Positions 46,066 through 59,389 are shown, numbered from the stretch's first letter. The stretch: DNA of 64,000 nt from Rhododendron vialii (GCF_030253575.1 NC_080568.1:35459501-35523500), one strand, 5' to 3'. A program made the numbers and translations. Notes: generated from the letters alone by a model not told the origin.

Positions 46066-48314
46066 CACACGTTTCTGACTAACCTGGCTTCTGGGGTCAG
46101 TTTGGTTTTGCTTTTTAGCTGCATATTGATTTTGAGTTACCTTGCAAATTTACAAATGAATAGCTTTATGAGAAATGAGATCAATAATCACGTAAGAAAC
46201 AAGAAATCGATATCGTGGTCTAATTGTTGTCTGCACTAATTAACTAAGCAATATGGTCTATATAAATCTACCCCTGGGTTTTTCCCTACCCTGGATACCC
46301 CCTTATGAAGGAGTATATTAGACGTAATTTGTAAAACGGAACTAATGCTATTGAGATTAATTCATAAATCGAATAGGAGTATTGTACTTGGTAGGCCTTT
46401 CAATTGCCTTTCATTTGTGAAATATGGCATTGGTAAAACTTGATTTCTGCTGTATCAGAGTTTGTATTGAGGTTGATTATCTTATGTTACATGTGCTGGA
46501 AGTTGGTTCGAATCCTGATTTTCAAGTTGAAATGCTGATTCTATGTGAACCTCAATGGAGATGATATTCTAATTCAACTGTTTGGATGTGCAGGCTCATC
46601 ATCACTTGTGTAAATTTTATGGGGTTGTGAATAGAGAAGTAGAGGTGTAGCTGAGACCATCTTTCGTTGTGGGAGGAGCTGTACAGATGCAACCTGGGTA
46701 GGGATTGGTGGGGAATGCTGCTTTAATTTATCGTCTGCAGTATCAAAACATTCGGGCTTTTAGCTGTGTAGTTCTTTATCTTTTTATTAAGAGACTAGGC
46801 TGTGGATCTGCAGTTCCATTGTATACCTTTTTGGACACCCTTTGTCCCGCGTCCTGTCTGAAGTGTCTGTCATATGCTTTTGATTTGTGTTCTTTGCTCC
46901 TTTAATTTGCAATACGTAACCAATTGTTTAGAATCTTTTTGTGTCTCTGCTTCTGCAACTTGACTGTTTATTGCTGGAAACCAACAATTTAATATGCCCG
47001 GTGTTCTTTCCTTTGTTTGTGGACACTATTGGTGAATGTTAAGTGAGTGGGAAATGGGTGACAAACTTTTACGCGGAAGGATTGGCTCCGGTTATTCTTA
47101 GCGAGTGGAAAAGGAACTCTACGCCCCTATTTCACCAATCTGCTCTCTTTCAAGTAGTGTTTGTGCCATGCGGCCTTTTTGTTTTTTCCTCAGTAAAAGG
47201 TGGAGGGGATGATTGGGATGGTTACTCTCCTTGGGCGTGCCCATAAGAACTCACTCCAAACCCTCACGGATCTCAAAAGGATTAACTATAAGCTTTTACT
47301 ATCCCATTAAGGACAGCAGACCGAAAAATGCCTATCAGTTTGTGTGTCAGTTAATTTAGTATTTGGGCATGTCTTGAAACTTGGAAAAAATTGAGTGCGA
47401 ATCCAGATTTTGGTAATCTACCTTTATGAAAAGGGATAGAGAAAAACTACTCCCGGGTACACGGATAATGAGGTAGTAGACAATTGGAATAGTTTTGGCT
47501 TCATTTCTGCCACTGACCATTGGCCGTTAATTTGCTGACAGTCAACATAAGGGCTCATATTCATGTGTTGATGCAATGCCAAATGACATTGCAACTTTCT
47601 CTGTGATGCTTTCGGGATCTGCCAAATGGTTGGTCACATCGCTCTTCTCCCACCACATGGTTGGTCATAGCAGCCCATGTGATGTTTCAAACTCTCGAAG
47701 GCTTAACATTAAAATTCCCAAGATGCCTTTTTCTTTTTTCCTTTTGTCATCTTGCGAGTTGGGCATTGTAAATTTAAGCAATGGAATTGTTTCTCTAAAT
47801 ATTGTCTTGCATGGGAAGATAGCAAAGACAAGTTAATATCCATATGGAAAAAACTACCACAAACCAACAATCGATCCTATATTTACTGTAATCACACTCT
47901 ATTGTGGTTTAATTGCACAACAGGTATGTATATCCTTACCATCCAAACCAAAGAATACAAACACAAGATAATTTTTTTTTGCTCGGTGACAACACAAGAT
48001 ATTGCCGTGTTGATATGGCTCGCGTGGTTAGGTAAAATGTAGTAACTCAGCTAGATTGGGTGTAAACTTCTTTAGCCGACAGAATCACCAATTTGCATCT
48101 TCCGCGTCAAGTCTCTCAATGTCAAAGCTGCAAATACACCATCACCAGCCACAAAAAGGCAGACCCTGATAAAGGCTAGTTTTAGCGTGACAGGAAGAAG
48201 TAACAAAATTTATGGAGCATATATGCGCATATGCTGCTTAGAGATCTCCGAAAATGGAAGAAGGATGAGAACATTGGCATGCACCAATATCAATGGAAGC
48301 CACAAAATTTCAGC
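46066..48314. other. Region between convergent genes, no gene seen
   Basis: Holds the 3' UTR of the mitochondrial-protein gene (possibly spliced, to about 46950) and the 3' UTR of the RING-CH gene on the minus strand. No recognisable transposon termini or coding blocks. Confidence 0.5.
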
Positions 48315-51300
48315 CTAAAAGAGGCCCAACATTCTTAGCTCCGTGACATGGCTGGGATCAAGTTCTGGAATATCCTCATTAGCTTCTCGGTCTTCTACTA
48401 CGTACTCCTAACATCAAAAGGTCAGAAATAAATCAGTAGAGAATTTTCATTGATCTTATTAATTTTGTGACAGCATCAGGAATGAACACTTGAAATCTCA
48501 GCTATCATCGATAATTTAACCTATACTTTTCCATTGATGTTCAAAAGGATACTCTCCATATTGTTTAGAACATGAACAATCTCTTTGTATGTTTTAATAC
48601 AATATCTGGAGAATTCCAGTTGAAGGGCAATTCAAGTCAGAGACTACGGATTCTTACTTCAACAAACTTTTGGGATGTGGTAAAGGGTTGAGTTACTAAA
48701 CCTTAGTCAGTTCTTGTTTTGCCAGAACATGGTAGTGGCGTTCATTGATCCTTTGTCCACATATTATTGCTATAAAGAAGCCATACAGCAACCCCACCAA
48801 AACGATTGCCAAAACTGCATTCAACACAAAAAATTGGCAGATGGAATCAAATGCGTAATCTTAAAAGATTTGATATCAGATAGAGAAATAAACAAGGTCC
48901 TGACAACAAGACTACTGCTCCTCTGCAAAGGATTAACAGATGTATAAATAATAGTTTCGCAAATACAATAAGCTTACCGGCCATTGTGTAAAACCCATAT
49001 GGGTGTTCCTCGTAACCAAACATCTCTCTTAGTTCCTCTCCATAAAACTTGTAGACCAGCACACCTAAGAACGCTACAATCTATTGAAAATTCAGTTACT
49101 AGTTAAGAACGCAAAGGACATGCTTTCAACATGAGGCTGGGCATGATTATCATAAAAAAACGTACGACACCATCCAATCAATCAGATTCATTGGCAACTA
49201 CCAATTGTTAAGGAAAAGTGGAAAACATGTTACAAGTATCATCATCAGCAGATCTATGTTGTGATACATGAGGCTTTGGCATAATGTTACAATTCAAGGT
49301 ATTTAAATGTGCTATCCATATTCGACACGAAAGATTAGTTCAAAATACTACATAAAATTCAACAAACAAAAATGAAAGATGGAACTCCACATATAGCGTA
49401 CATATGATGCATACTTGCATATCTGACTTTCTTACCACTTACTACATCCTCTTTTCTCTTTTTTGGAAAGTATAGTTACTACATTTTCAAATCTTTTATT
49501 TCTTATTTTTAAAAAACTTTAATGCAAGAAAAGTAGATTTGCCATGCCGAAAGGATTGTTCCTTGCATCATCTTGATTTAAGCATAATATTGCAGCTGGT
49601 GAAATGTAGTACAGAAATACAGCAAGGAATGGCCACAGTAAGTGAAAGAAATAATGCTGTCGATTAAGGAAGATCAATGAGAATACAAAACACAAGAGGG
49701 CATAATAGTGAATACCAGATTAAAATACTAGAATTCCAACTTTAGTATTAATGAAAACTCCATCACATTGCATCACTGTACTCTGCATGCTACGTCAAGG
49801 TGCCATTCAACTGCTAGCTGATGAATACATTTAGCAAGCTGACGAGAACGAAGACTAGCAACAGTTAACGAAAGACCCCTTGCAGTACTTGACCCCAAGT
49901 TATGATGCAAAGTGAGTCATTGGTCCAACTACTAGATAACCTAGATTACCAACTTCTCTAATCATCGTAAGTCAAGAAACCCAACATACAAAACTAGGTA
50001 AAATCCACACAAAACAAATTTTACCAAGCAAATAAGTCAAGAGATATAACTGTACGTGAACTAACTGACAAAGAATCAAACCAAACAGTGCCTTAAGTCC
50101 CAATCAATTGGGGTTCTACATGATTCTGTTTTTGCCATTGAGCTTTGTCAAGGGCATCGCGTTCTATGATATCAACAAAACCTACATCCTTTCAAACTAC
50201 CGCCTCTAATGGCAATTTTGGTCTACCCCTCACCTTGTCTCCCTCAACCTCATATCACTTCTCCCAACTACCACATTGGTCAATCTACGACTGATATGTC
50301 CAACCATCTTAATCTATTTTCTCCAATCTTATCTTCTATCAGTTTTACCCCTACCATTGTGCAAATGTTCTCATTTCTAATTCCATATCGCAAAGTCTTA
50401 CCACTCATCCATCTCATCATCCTCATTTCAGTTACACTCATCTTACTCGCATGTTGTTTCTTAGCAGCTCAACACTCCTTGCCGTATAACATCACAGGCC
50501 TTATTGTAGTACAGGAGAATTTCCCCCCAACTTTGTGGGTATCTTGCAGTCGCCAATTTTGTGGGTATCTTGCAATCGCCAACTTTGTGGGTATCTTGCA
50601 GTCGTAAAACACTCCTGAAACATTCTGTCACTCTATCCATCCAACTTGAACTCTGTGTTACATCAACCCCAATCTCTCCATCCTTAACAATTGAGCCAAA
50701 GTACTTAAAATGTTCGCTTCTTAATAATTCATGATTTTGGAGGTCACTCTGTTAACACTAGCACTTTAACTACCGCTAAACCTATATTCCAAGTCCTCTT
50801 TTTTTACTCTTTTACTAATCCAACTTTAAGTTTTAACTCTAATCCTTCTCTCCAAGTCTCTAATTTAGCATGAACACCATTTTGCAATTTCATCTACTAA
50901 TACAATATCATCCGCAAACAACTTGCACTATGGGATACATCCTACATATACTAAGGCAAAGAGGGAAAGGCTTAAAGCGGACCTTTGGTGTATCCTAATG
51001 TGATTGCGAATTCGCTTGTTTTTCCTACTGGAGATCTAGTAGTAGTGGCAAGTGGCAACACCTCCATATCCTTAACCATATCAATATACCCTTTTGTCAC
51101 ACCCTTTCTCTCCAAGACCCACCATATAACGTCTCCAAGGCACCTGATCATATGCTTTTTCGAAGACTATGAAAACCATGTCAAGGTCTTTTTTCTCTCT
51201 ATACTTTTTGCTTTCGACTAATCTCTGTCGCAAGTAAATTGCTTCCATAGTTGTTCTACCCTGCATAAACCCAAGCTGCCTTTCCAATACCATTGTATCA

Positions 51301-53771
51301 TTCTTAGGCGATACTCAACAACTCTTAACCGCAATTTCGTTGTATGGCTCATCAATTTAATATCTCTATAATCATTGCATTGTTCTCAAAATTGTTAGGT
51401 GCTAGTTGGACAGCCTGGCACCGCTTGCCGCCTAGGCCGATTAATCGGGTTAATCAGCGCCTACAGATTAGTCGGGGTTTTTTTTCTCCAAATATTCTCC
51501 ACCCCTTTCCAAGTTTTGAATAAGTGGAACAAAACATTACATAACATCCAAAATTAAAACATTAAACATTCATCCATCTATCCATCCATCAAAATCAAAC
51601 TTTTTGATATATACTATAGAGTGATATGGAAACTAAGTACTACCAAACAACTAGTCAATCCATAATGCAAAGTTCATGTTCATAGTTCAAACCAAATGAA
51701 ACCAATGAGTAGAAAGCAACTAGTCCATTACCAAGTTCATTGTTCAAAATTCAAAACCAAATAAAACTAAGCAGATCGAAATTACTAGTCAATTACTCCT
51801 CTTCTTCTCCATAGCCCTCCAAAATCCCTTGTAGTATATTACCAAAACAACTAACCCCCTTAAATTTGCACAAGTGTAACAATTAATGCATGCAAAGAAA
51901 AAAAGAGGTTTCGATCAGCTAGTTGCATAAGTTGTGCATCTAGTTGGGCAGATCACCTACGTGTGGTTAGGGCTACAAATGAGCCAAGCCGAGCTTTACC
52001 ATACTTGAACTCGGCTCGCCTTATTTTTCCTGGGCTCGAGCTCGAATTGAGCTTGGATAAATAGGCTCGAGCTCGGCTCGCAAAGATATCTAAAAGCTTG
52101 AGCTCGGCTTGTGTGGCTCGCGAAAGCTGGAGAAGCCCTTGCGCATCACGTGCAGAGGAAAGGGAGCTGGATTCTATGTTTATACTGGTACAGGAGTTGT
52201 GAGTTCTCCTAAACTTCCTATGTGGGACTAATTTTTTTCCCCTCACAATGTAAAGCCTTCCTCAAGACAAGTCCCTCATCGGTAAAAGATGTGCAAGGAT
52301 AAGCACTCCTCCCCTATAAAACTATGCAGTAAGATACGTGTGGCTGCCTAAACCTTTGTGCGTGGCTGCCTAAGCTACGTGCCACGTGGTAAGTCTAACC
52401 CAAAAGTTTATCTACACATATGTATGGGGATATATACTCCATACATGTTAGCTCGCGAGCTCATACGAGCTGAGCATCAAGTGGCTTGAGCTCGTTCGTT
52501 TATATTACGAGCCAAGTTCGAACGAGCCGAGTCTCAAGTTGCTCGCGAGCGGCTTTGTTCGTTTGCAGCCCTATGTGTGGTACTTTACCTACAAATCCAT
52601 CTATGGAAAGCAGGGAGACTACATATCCACCACACTAAAAGTGGACTGACTACCCTTCTACCAAATAATATGCACAACCAACGGCTCCTACCCTCGGAGG
52701 GAATGGGGTCAGGGAAGAAGAGGAGGGGAGGTTCACAAGAAGGGTTCGTGGCCTTTTATTTCATTCACCCAACTTATTCACAACATTGATGAGGGCTGAG
52801 AATACCAGCATGAAAACAACTACATGGAAAATTGAATGCCCGTACCAGCTGAACAATAACAAAAATAAATGCATGGTCCCTTGCAACAAGGAACTGAAAT
52901 TTCAGTCTCGACCACCAGCGATCAGGAGGAACATTTGCACGCAATACGAACACTGCCCTGCACTCTGTACAGTGAGCAAAAGCAAATCCCTCCTGACATA
53001 AAAAAAAAGGTTTAAATATTAAGTAAAATGCATATCCGCTATGCCCAACATATTAATACATGTGTCCAACTACCAGCTTGGTAAACAATGAAGACTTTAA
53101 AAAGTTGTGGCATTGGACCAGAAGGGTGAACATTGCTGAGGGATTAACCTCATTTTCTATAATAGAATACTTCCCATAGCATTACCAAAACACCAATAAA
53201 TCAGTCAAGTATCAGAACTGAGAATAGAAGACAAGCACTTAACCTTTGTTGACCTCCAATTATCAAGACATGATCTGTGGACATACTTCTGTGTGCCTTT
53301 GCAATGGCATGGTGCAATCAAGTCTTCCCCTGCGAATGAGAAGGCCAATTCTTAAATAGATTTTTCTAAAGAACATGGGTACAAGATCTTTCAGAGCCCC
53401 AGGAAATATAAATGTTTACAAGACCTGCTTCCAAACATCTTGTTTTCATCAAATAAGGTGAATAAAAGCATGACTTACAACTGAAAGAATTAAAGATATG
53501 CTGAGCTTGATTGGAAGTACAGACCTCCACTATCAAGGCAAATACGACATTGCGATTGGTCTGCATTCACCAGGTTGCAATTTTCATCCACATCAACGCA
53601 ATGTGCATCATCAGCAGAAACAGTACAATCTCTGGGCACAGTTCTTATCTCAAATGAAGATGCAGATGAAGGTGAAGATTCTTCAGATCTTTGCAATGTA
53701 TTAGACTGACACAAAATGGGCTCTGTCTCTGAACTATCTTCTAACCGCCTCTCATTCGTTACTAATTGCAT
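48315..53771 (-). CDS. RING-CH (MARCH-like) membrane E3 ubiquitin ligase
   Basis: Predicted protein of 262 residues. Coding exons are 53771-53525, 53329-53244, 52992-52846, 49080-48978, 48814-48702 and 48407-48315, all GT-AG; the inner edge of exon 5 could be off by one base. The RING-CH finger spans residues about 75-132: CRICLDSG, LIAPCHCKGTQKYVHRSCL and AHCTECRAVF, giving the C4HC3 zinc ligands that recruit an E2. Two membrane segments follow (FIFVIVQL joined to IVAFLGVLVYKFYG; VLAIVLVGLLYGFFIAIIC), then a short cytosolic tail ending ELRMLGLF. The N-terminal ~74 residues are Ser/Glu-rich and probably disordered. The start is the first ATG after a good acceptor (TTTATCAG); a leader exon near 56180-56300 is likely. 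Membrane-anchored ubiquitination of membrane proteins is the family role; the substrate is unknown. Intron 3 is 3.8 kb and filled with transposons. Confidence 0.9.
50085..51360 (-). mobile_element. RTE-type LINE remnant in RING-CH intron 3
   Basis: Minus-strand reverse transcriptase motifs survive: LGFMQGRTTMEAIYLRQRLV, KDLDMVFIVFEKAYDQVPW and, about 200 bp further on, LFADDIVLVDE, which holds the catalytic Asp pair (near 50895-50930). The 3' end on this strand contains CCCCAATTGATTGGGACTTA, typical of plant RTE elements. Frames are interrupted throughout, so it is inactive. It lies in sense with the host gene. Confidence 0.85.
51968..52573. mobile_element. Non-autonomous hAT element (606 bp) in RING-CH intron 3
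   Basis: Starts TAGGGCTACAAATGAGCC and ends ...TTCGTTTGCAGCCCTA. Subterminal regions are dense in GAGCTCGGCTCG-type repeats. The flanking 8-mers are CGTGTGGT and TGTGTGGT, a one-mismatch hAT target duplication. The middle (near 52200-52420) contains LTR-like sequence (ATGTGGGACTAAT...CCTATAAAACTATGC), perhaps captured or nested. No transposase. Confidence 0.87.
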
Positions 53772-55279
53772 CGTGAAAACTGATAAATTAGTATTAAAGT
53801 GCGAGATTCATTGCCAAACTTACGATTTCTACTGACCATTTCAGCACAAACTAAGAATCCTGCAAAATAGAACAAACTTGTACCAATTAGGCAATAGAAA
53901 TTTCTGTAATCTGGACCATCTGGTAAATCATAAATAGAAATTCATACTACCCGTCCAATGATGCACGATAAACTAGGCGATGTACGATCCGACATACTGT
54001 TAGGCCTTAGCATTTTAAGACATTCATATCTCTACCCATAAATATAGTTTGAAATCCGTACAAGTTGAAAATTACAACTTAACCATCCTCTCAAACGCCT
54101 TTGATCTACCTTTCAACATCCTAAAGGAGTGAGTGAGCAAAAATTACATTACCACACAATTGCCCACCGACATCAACCTACTCAACAAAGCTTAGTAGCA
54201 CGAAGCAGAGGCACCTAGAAGCTCCTAAGGTTGGGAGCGCCTAAGGAGCATATACAGATTATATAAAAACATGTATAAAAAATATTGCAAAAGTGATACT
54301 TACTGAAAATTTTTCCGATCTTAAAGTGTAATTATTGGGAGTTATATATTCTCAATTTGCAAAAAACTTCCTGGCTAATATGATTCTCATATTCTTATTT
54401 CCACAATGGCATAAGTCTCTTAAAAGTAAGAGAATAACTGCCTTAACTGCCCGATAAGCTCCCATCTTAGTTAGAAACGAGCTCCCATCTTGAGGGGAGA
54501 GCAAGCAACCGTCAAGCTTCAATCTTGGGAGCGCCGATTTGAGCTCCCGTCTAGGGAGCGCACCCATTTTAGAAGGATCTTGCTACAAAGAAACAAAACT
54601 TTGCCTAACAGTGTTGGGTTGGATGCATTTATTCAGGAATCACAACATTTTCACCCAGTAGCGTCCAGCAATATCTAAAACTTAACAAGATAAAAGTGCA
54701 ATTGTACGATCCACCAAGCACATTGGAGAATTTGTCTCAATTCAACTACTTATACATATAACTAGCGAAAGAATAGTGATGAAAAGCTACTCCATTATTA
54801 TGTTTCAACTTTGTATTTCAATGAGATTCACTATTACAATTGGATCTCAAAATGGATCCCCTGCATTCCAAAAACTAATACTCCGACAAAACACATGAAT
54901 GATCAACCGTGTGCTCAAACCCAACTTTTTAGTTCTTATCCACAAAGTTATTTATATCAGTTGTGAATGGGGTCAGCCTGTTCTATGAGCAGAAATTAAC
55001 ATAGAAATGGTTGATTCTGCCTCTTTAAGGCTTTCACCAATTTTGTCTTTTGGAAAACCAATCTTCTCCTATCTTTCCACTATAAAACAAAAGGAGTATG
55101 CATCATCACATAAAACATGTGTGTGCTTTTCTGTGTGACGGTTCATTAATAGAAAGTTGGTGAAAAAGACGAAGGGGGCATTTTCTAATATTAGTAATAT
55201 ACATAGAAGCAGGGGAAAACAAGATGACACTGAAATTGTAGAGGGTTAAAACTCCCAAGGATAATAAGATTGTTGTATT
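53772..55279 (-). other. Probable leader intron of the RING-CH gene
   Basis: No coding region seen. If the leader exon near 56180-56300 is used (GAAAACCAG before GTCAGT on the minus strand), this whole stretch and the TRIM beyond it lie in a 5'-UTR intron of about 2.4 kb that ends at the TTTATCAG acceptor just before the ATG at 53771. Confidence 0.5.
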
Positions 55280-55678
55280 TGTGGAAACTTTATATCCAAC
55301 CCATAATCAATTGGCAACAAGTGGAGGGGTCCTTACTCCTTAATGTAATTTTACTCCTTAATGTAATTAAATGATCTTTCATTCCAAACGAGTAATGTGA
55401 GACTATGCCCTAACACCCCTCACGTGCAATTGCATTTAGGTTTTTCACGTGTAGCCACTTTTTCTTTTGGAGCTTATCTTTGTGTAGCCATTTTTGGTTC
55501 TATCAACGTGGGGTTTGGAATATTTCAATTCTAATTTGCAATGGAATGGGCCCGTTCAGATACCATGTAGAATCTTTATATCCAATCCAAAAACCAATTG
55601 GCAATGAGCGGGGAGGTCATCGTATTATTAAGTGATCTCACATTCCATACCCAAGCAATGTGGGGCTATTCTCTAACA
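55280..55678 (-). mobile_element. TRIM-like element upstream of the RING-CH coding region
   Basis: Direct repeats at 55280-55415 and 55566-55678 share CTTTATATCCAA, CAATTGGCAA and GATCT(T/C)(T/A)CATTCCA, start TGT and end TAACA. On the minus strand the 55566-55678 repeat starts TGTTAGAGAATAGCCCCACA and is followed by TGGTATCTGAACGGG, a decayed primer-binding site. Flanks GTATT and ATATT give a four-of-five target duplication. It is related in layout, not in sequence detail, to the TRIM at 12618. Confidence 0.8.
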
Positions 55679-56499
55679 ATATTACCCTAAGACAACTAGC
55701 TCTCCCAAAGTAAACTATGTTCTGAAACCTGGTAATTTTTCATTAGCATTTTCAACAGAAATAAAAATAAGTAAACTAAAACATGATAGAAGTCATCCAA
55801 AAAGATTTCTTATATGGAAGCAAAGGCATGTTAATTGTTGTAACGCATCTTATACAAGAGGCCTGATTCTAAAATTTAATAGGTACCCAAAACTAGCATA
55901 CAACTTTGATAACCGTAGTAAACACCTAGCATGGTTTTGCAATCTTCTTGATTGACGTGGATATAAGAAATTGTCGGCAAATATCCGTGGACTATCTAAG
56001 CCACCAAGCACTCCAATTGTCGGCATCCATATTAATCAACAGTTATCCGAATTCTCATCAGATTCTTGGACAGACACAAGAGTCCACGAGGTCCAGAGGC
56101 AGAAATGTGGAACATGGACATGCGAATACACAAACAAACATATCCTAATTGCACAATTTGAGATGTTAATGAAGAACTGACCTGGTTTTCAACAATTTTC
56201 GACGATCCTCGTGAGATCCGAAATTCAGGCATTGGAAAATATTTTATAAGCAGGAAAGATTTCAGGTCAATATCAAATTTCTAGGGCTCGTGGTCGACGC
56301 GAGTAAACTCTCGAATAGTCAGATTGAGAGAGAGATGGTAATTGGTAAGAGATACGTATGTCACCAGTCAGACCTGGACTTTTAACCGACCTGGAACAGA
56401 ATATCTCTGTTCCATTTTCGGAGTGACTGGACGATCAAATGGGGGCCATTTTCTTGTTTTCCCATGAACCTTCCCGGGTCCATGAGATGATCCCGTCAA

Positions 56500-56958
56500 G
56501 AGCATCCACAATGTAATAATCAAAATTAAAAAATTGCTAAAGATAGCAATGTTTGTTTAAAAAAGTGCTCATATTGTAATAACCAAACTTAGCAATTTTT
56601 TAGCCACTCATTAAATTTTGACCTTTGAATAACCAAACTTAACAACTTTTACCAATAATCAAAACTCAATAACCAAACCCAATAACCAAATTCAAAACTA
56701 AAAAATTAAAAAACACTTCACATTAGAATCGTTTCATCGAGACGAATAATTTGGTATGGTCGGGTGCGTGATTGGAACTCGTTTGCAATTGGATATAAAT
56801 GCATTGCGTATTGTGGGGGTTTTTTTTTTTATAGGGATACAAAAATAACCAATGTGGAGATCAAGTTTGTTTGGTTTGATTATGAACTAAATGGATAATC
56901 AAATGCTGACGTGGTACATTTTGATTATCGATTTTGATTATTCCCATTGCGGATGTTC
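56500..56958. mobile_element. Harbinger-like MITE
   Basis: Ends GAGCATCCACAATGTAATAA and ...TTATTCCCATTGCGGATGTTC are inverted repeats. The left flank is CAA and the right flank TAA, a decayed three-base duplication. The internal ATAACCAAAA motifs match the 21015-22032 element, so they are one family. It lies just upstream of the RING-CH leader. Confidence 0.72.
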
Positions 56959-56989
56959 TAATATTTTAGACCTTCTTGTGAATAGTGCC

Positions 56990-57227
56990 CCCTCCCTTCC
57001 AAAATTTTTATTCTCTTTTCGTTTTTTTAAGTCTCAAAAAATTGGATATATCTTTAATTTATAATATTTTTTATATCGAACATAAATTTTATTTGATAGA
57101 TCTTAATGAGCTCTTTAATACAAAAATTTTAAAATCACCTAAAATATTATAAATTGTAAGATATATAATTAATTAAAAAATGACACGCACTTTTAAAGAG
57201 GACCAACAAATTGGGACGGAAGAAATA
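56990..57227. mobile_element. Stowaway-like MITE
   Basis: Starts CCTCCCTTCCAAAATTTTTA and ends ...AATTGGGACGGAAGAAAT, with the usual internal GATAGATCTTAATGAGCTC core. A short open frame across its right half is a chance product. Confidence 0.65.
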
Positions 57228-57472
57228 TTAGATAACATAAAAATTCATGTTAATATAAATTCAAAATACTTTTATCTTAAGAAAAATCTATTCAGAAAAA
57301 TATTTCCAACACTAGACAAAAACCGTTTAGTTTCAATCATCAAAACAAACCCAAGAAGGGCCATAATTGACCCAAGTAGTGCCCGGAATTGACTTGAATA
57401 GCATCGTCTAGGTCCTTTAAGAATTGAAAAAGGATAGTATCGTACCACTAGAGGCGGCACACACGCATCTTA

Positions 57473-57857
57473 GGCTCCGTTCAGTTGCCAGGAAAGTACA
57501 AAAAAGGATGGGAAAATCAACTTTTTCATGATTTTTGTAGTGTTCAGTTGGCAGGAAAGTAATGAGAAACATGTTTTTAAGTTTTCCTGCAGGAATTACT
57601 TTCCTGCAAAAGTGATCCTGCAAAAAACACAGGATTTTGCGTCGTGGGAAAAGGAAAATGAGTGAACACTCACAAAATTTTCCCGAAAGTTTTTTTTTCC
57701 TGACAAATGAACAACTAAACCTTAATTATTCTTGCAAAATTCTTTTGTCAAATGAACACTTACAGAAAAATAATTTTCTTTTTCCTTTACTTCACTTTAC
57801 TTGACTTTTCCTGAGAATAACTTTCCCGTACAATATTCCTGGCAACTGAACAGAGCC
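57473..57857. mobile_element. hAT-like MITE (385 bp)
   Basis: Starts GGCTCCGTTCAGTTGCCAGG and ends with the near-complement ...CCTGGCAACTGAACAGAGCC, a 20-bp terminal inverted repeat with one mismatch. Inner subterminal repeats (TTTTCCTG, AGGAAAGT) recur throughout. No clean 8-bp duplication seen. Confidence 0.82.
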
Positions 57858-58424
57858 AAGAAAACTTGAAACTGTGGATGACATGATGCCAAAAGAGACG
57901 AATCCGTCTAGGGTGCCAGCCATAGATGCACAGCGGGCGTGGTTCACTTTCGGATTTTGTACAAATAATTTGAATCGTTCATTAATTTTAGAATATTTTT
58001 TTAAAAATCCTAAAAAGATCAGTTTAATCGAATAACTATAAGTGCTTGACCTAATCTACTGATTTTTTGTTTGGAATTCAGGATCATCAATTGAGTTGGT
58101 TTGGTAGTGAGTAGGCGAGTTTTTTGCACAACTTCACCTTATTTCTCTAAAAGCTTAGGGCTTTTTGAATTTTGTTCTTATTTAATTTAATTTTTTTTGC
58201 ATTTTTTAGTTTTGCGTACCTCTTTGTGAATTATTATTTCGTCTTGTCGAGATGAATTGAAAAAGTAAAAAAAATTATGATCAACTAAAACAGATAACAA
58301 CTGATCTACCCAAAACCTGACCCGACAAACTCGGGTCACTTCCATAATTAAATGGGCCATACTACCATGTGGCAATCCCTCACGGGGCCTAACAGATTTT
58401 GCAAATAACGGGTATAAACAACTA
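57858..58424. other. Intergenic, nothing recognised
   Basis: AT-rich sequence between MITEs. No coding similarity, no inverted termini and no RNA gene signature that I can see. Confidence 0.5.
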
Positions 58425-58637
58425 CTCCATCTGTCCCTAAATAAGTGTTTGACGTGCAAAATTAGGCTTTACAAAACATGCATATTTTTTTTTAAAAAAT
58501 TTAATTTTTTTCACAATTTAATAGAACTCATTGCTATCTATTGATTCATGAAAAAAATTAATTTTTTTAATGAAACAAATGCTTCTTTTTTAAAGCCTAA
58601 TTTTGCGCGTCGGACACTTGTTTAGGGACGGAGGGAG
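58425..58637. mobile_element. Stowaway MITE, well preserved
   Basis: Starts CTCCATCTGTCCCTAAATAA and ends ...TTTAGGGACGGAGGGAG with TA on both sides. The arms pair almost fully across 213 bp (AAATTAGGCTTTA with TAAAGCCTAATTT), making a strong hairpin. Confidence 0.9.
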
Positions 58638-58966
58638 TAGTACTCGAGTTTTGGAGGATTAACTAAGCAAGGGGATAAGAAGAAAATATGGTAGAATGGT
58701 AGATTAGTTACGGAGAATATCTGTTTAATAGAGCTTTTTGTGAATAGTTATTTACGGAGGCGAATCGCGCGTAGTTGTTTTGGCTTAATTTGGCCGGTAC
58801 GGATTTAAATAAAAAATTTCTGAGGACAATCTAAAGCCAAAATGGATGGCTGAAATCGCACGGCTTCATAAGTAAGGAAATCATGGTCCTATGTGAATAA
58901 GTCAATCTCTTAGTTAAGACAGAATGATAAATAATCATTGGTGTGGTTGGTAGTGGGTGTGGGCGG

Positions 58967-59389
58967 AGGGAGGGGGCTGCTGTCCCCTAGGGGCAACAGC
59001 GCGCTGCTGTTCCCGAATTCGGGGCCCACTCCTATCTCAATTCAATGATCGGAAACGTTCACTTCTTAGAGCTCGTCGAGTAGAACAACTATGTAAAAAA
59101 TCAGCTTAATTGGATATCATTAAGTACTTGATCGGAACCTTTTTATCTTAAAAAGAATGGATCCGAAACACTGGATCAAATCCACTGTAACCCATGAACT
59201 AGGAGTTATATGGGCTCCGATCAGGTACTTAATGATATCCAATTAAGCTGATTTTTTGCATAATTGTTCTACTCGACGAGCTCTACAAAGTGAACGATTC
59301 AGATTATCGGAGCGAGACCGGGATGGGCCCCAAAATTGGGGCAGCAGCACGCTGCTGTCCCTTCGGGGACAGCAGCCCCCCACGTCCGG
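58967..59389. mobile_element. Mutator-like foldback MITE (about 420 bp) with 9-bp target duplication
   Basis: Direct repeat TGTGGGCGG at 58958-58966 and 59390-59398 flanks a near-perfect foldback. The outer arms contain GGGGGCTGCTGTCCC and its complement; inner arms contain CTCGTCGAGTAGAACAA, AAAAAATCAGCTTAATTGG and ATATCATTAAGTACTTGATC with their complements. The centre is near 59180. No coding capacity. The inner arms resemble those of the 27971-28328 element. Confidence 0.9.
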
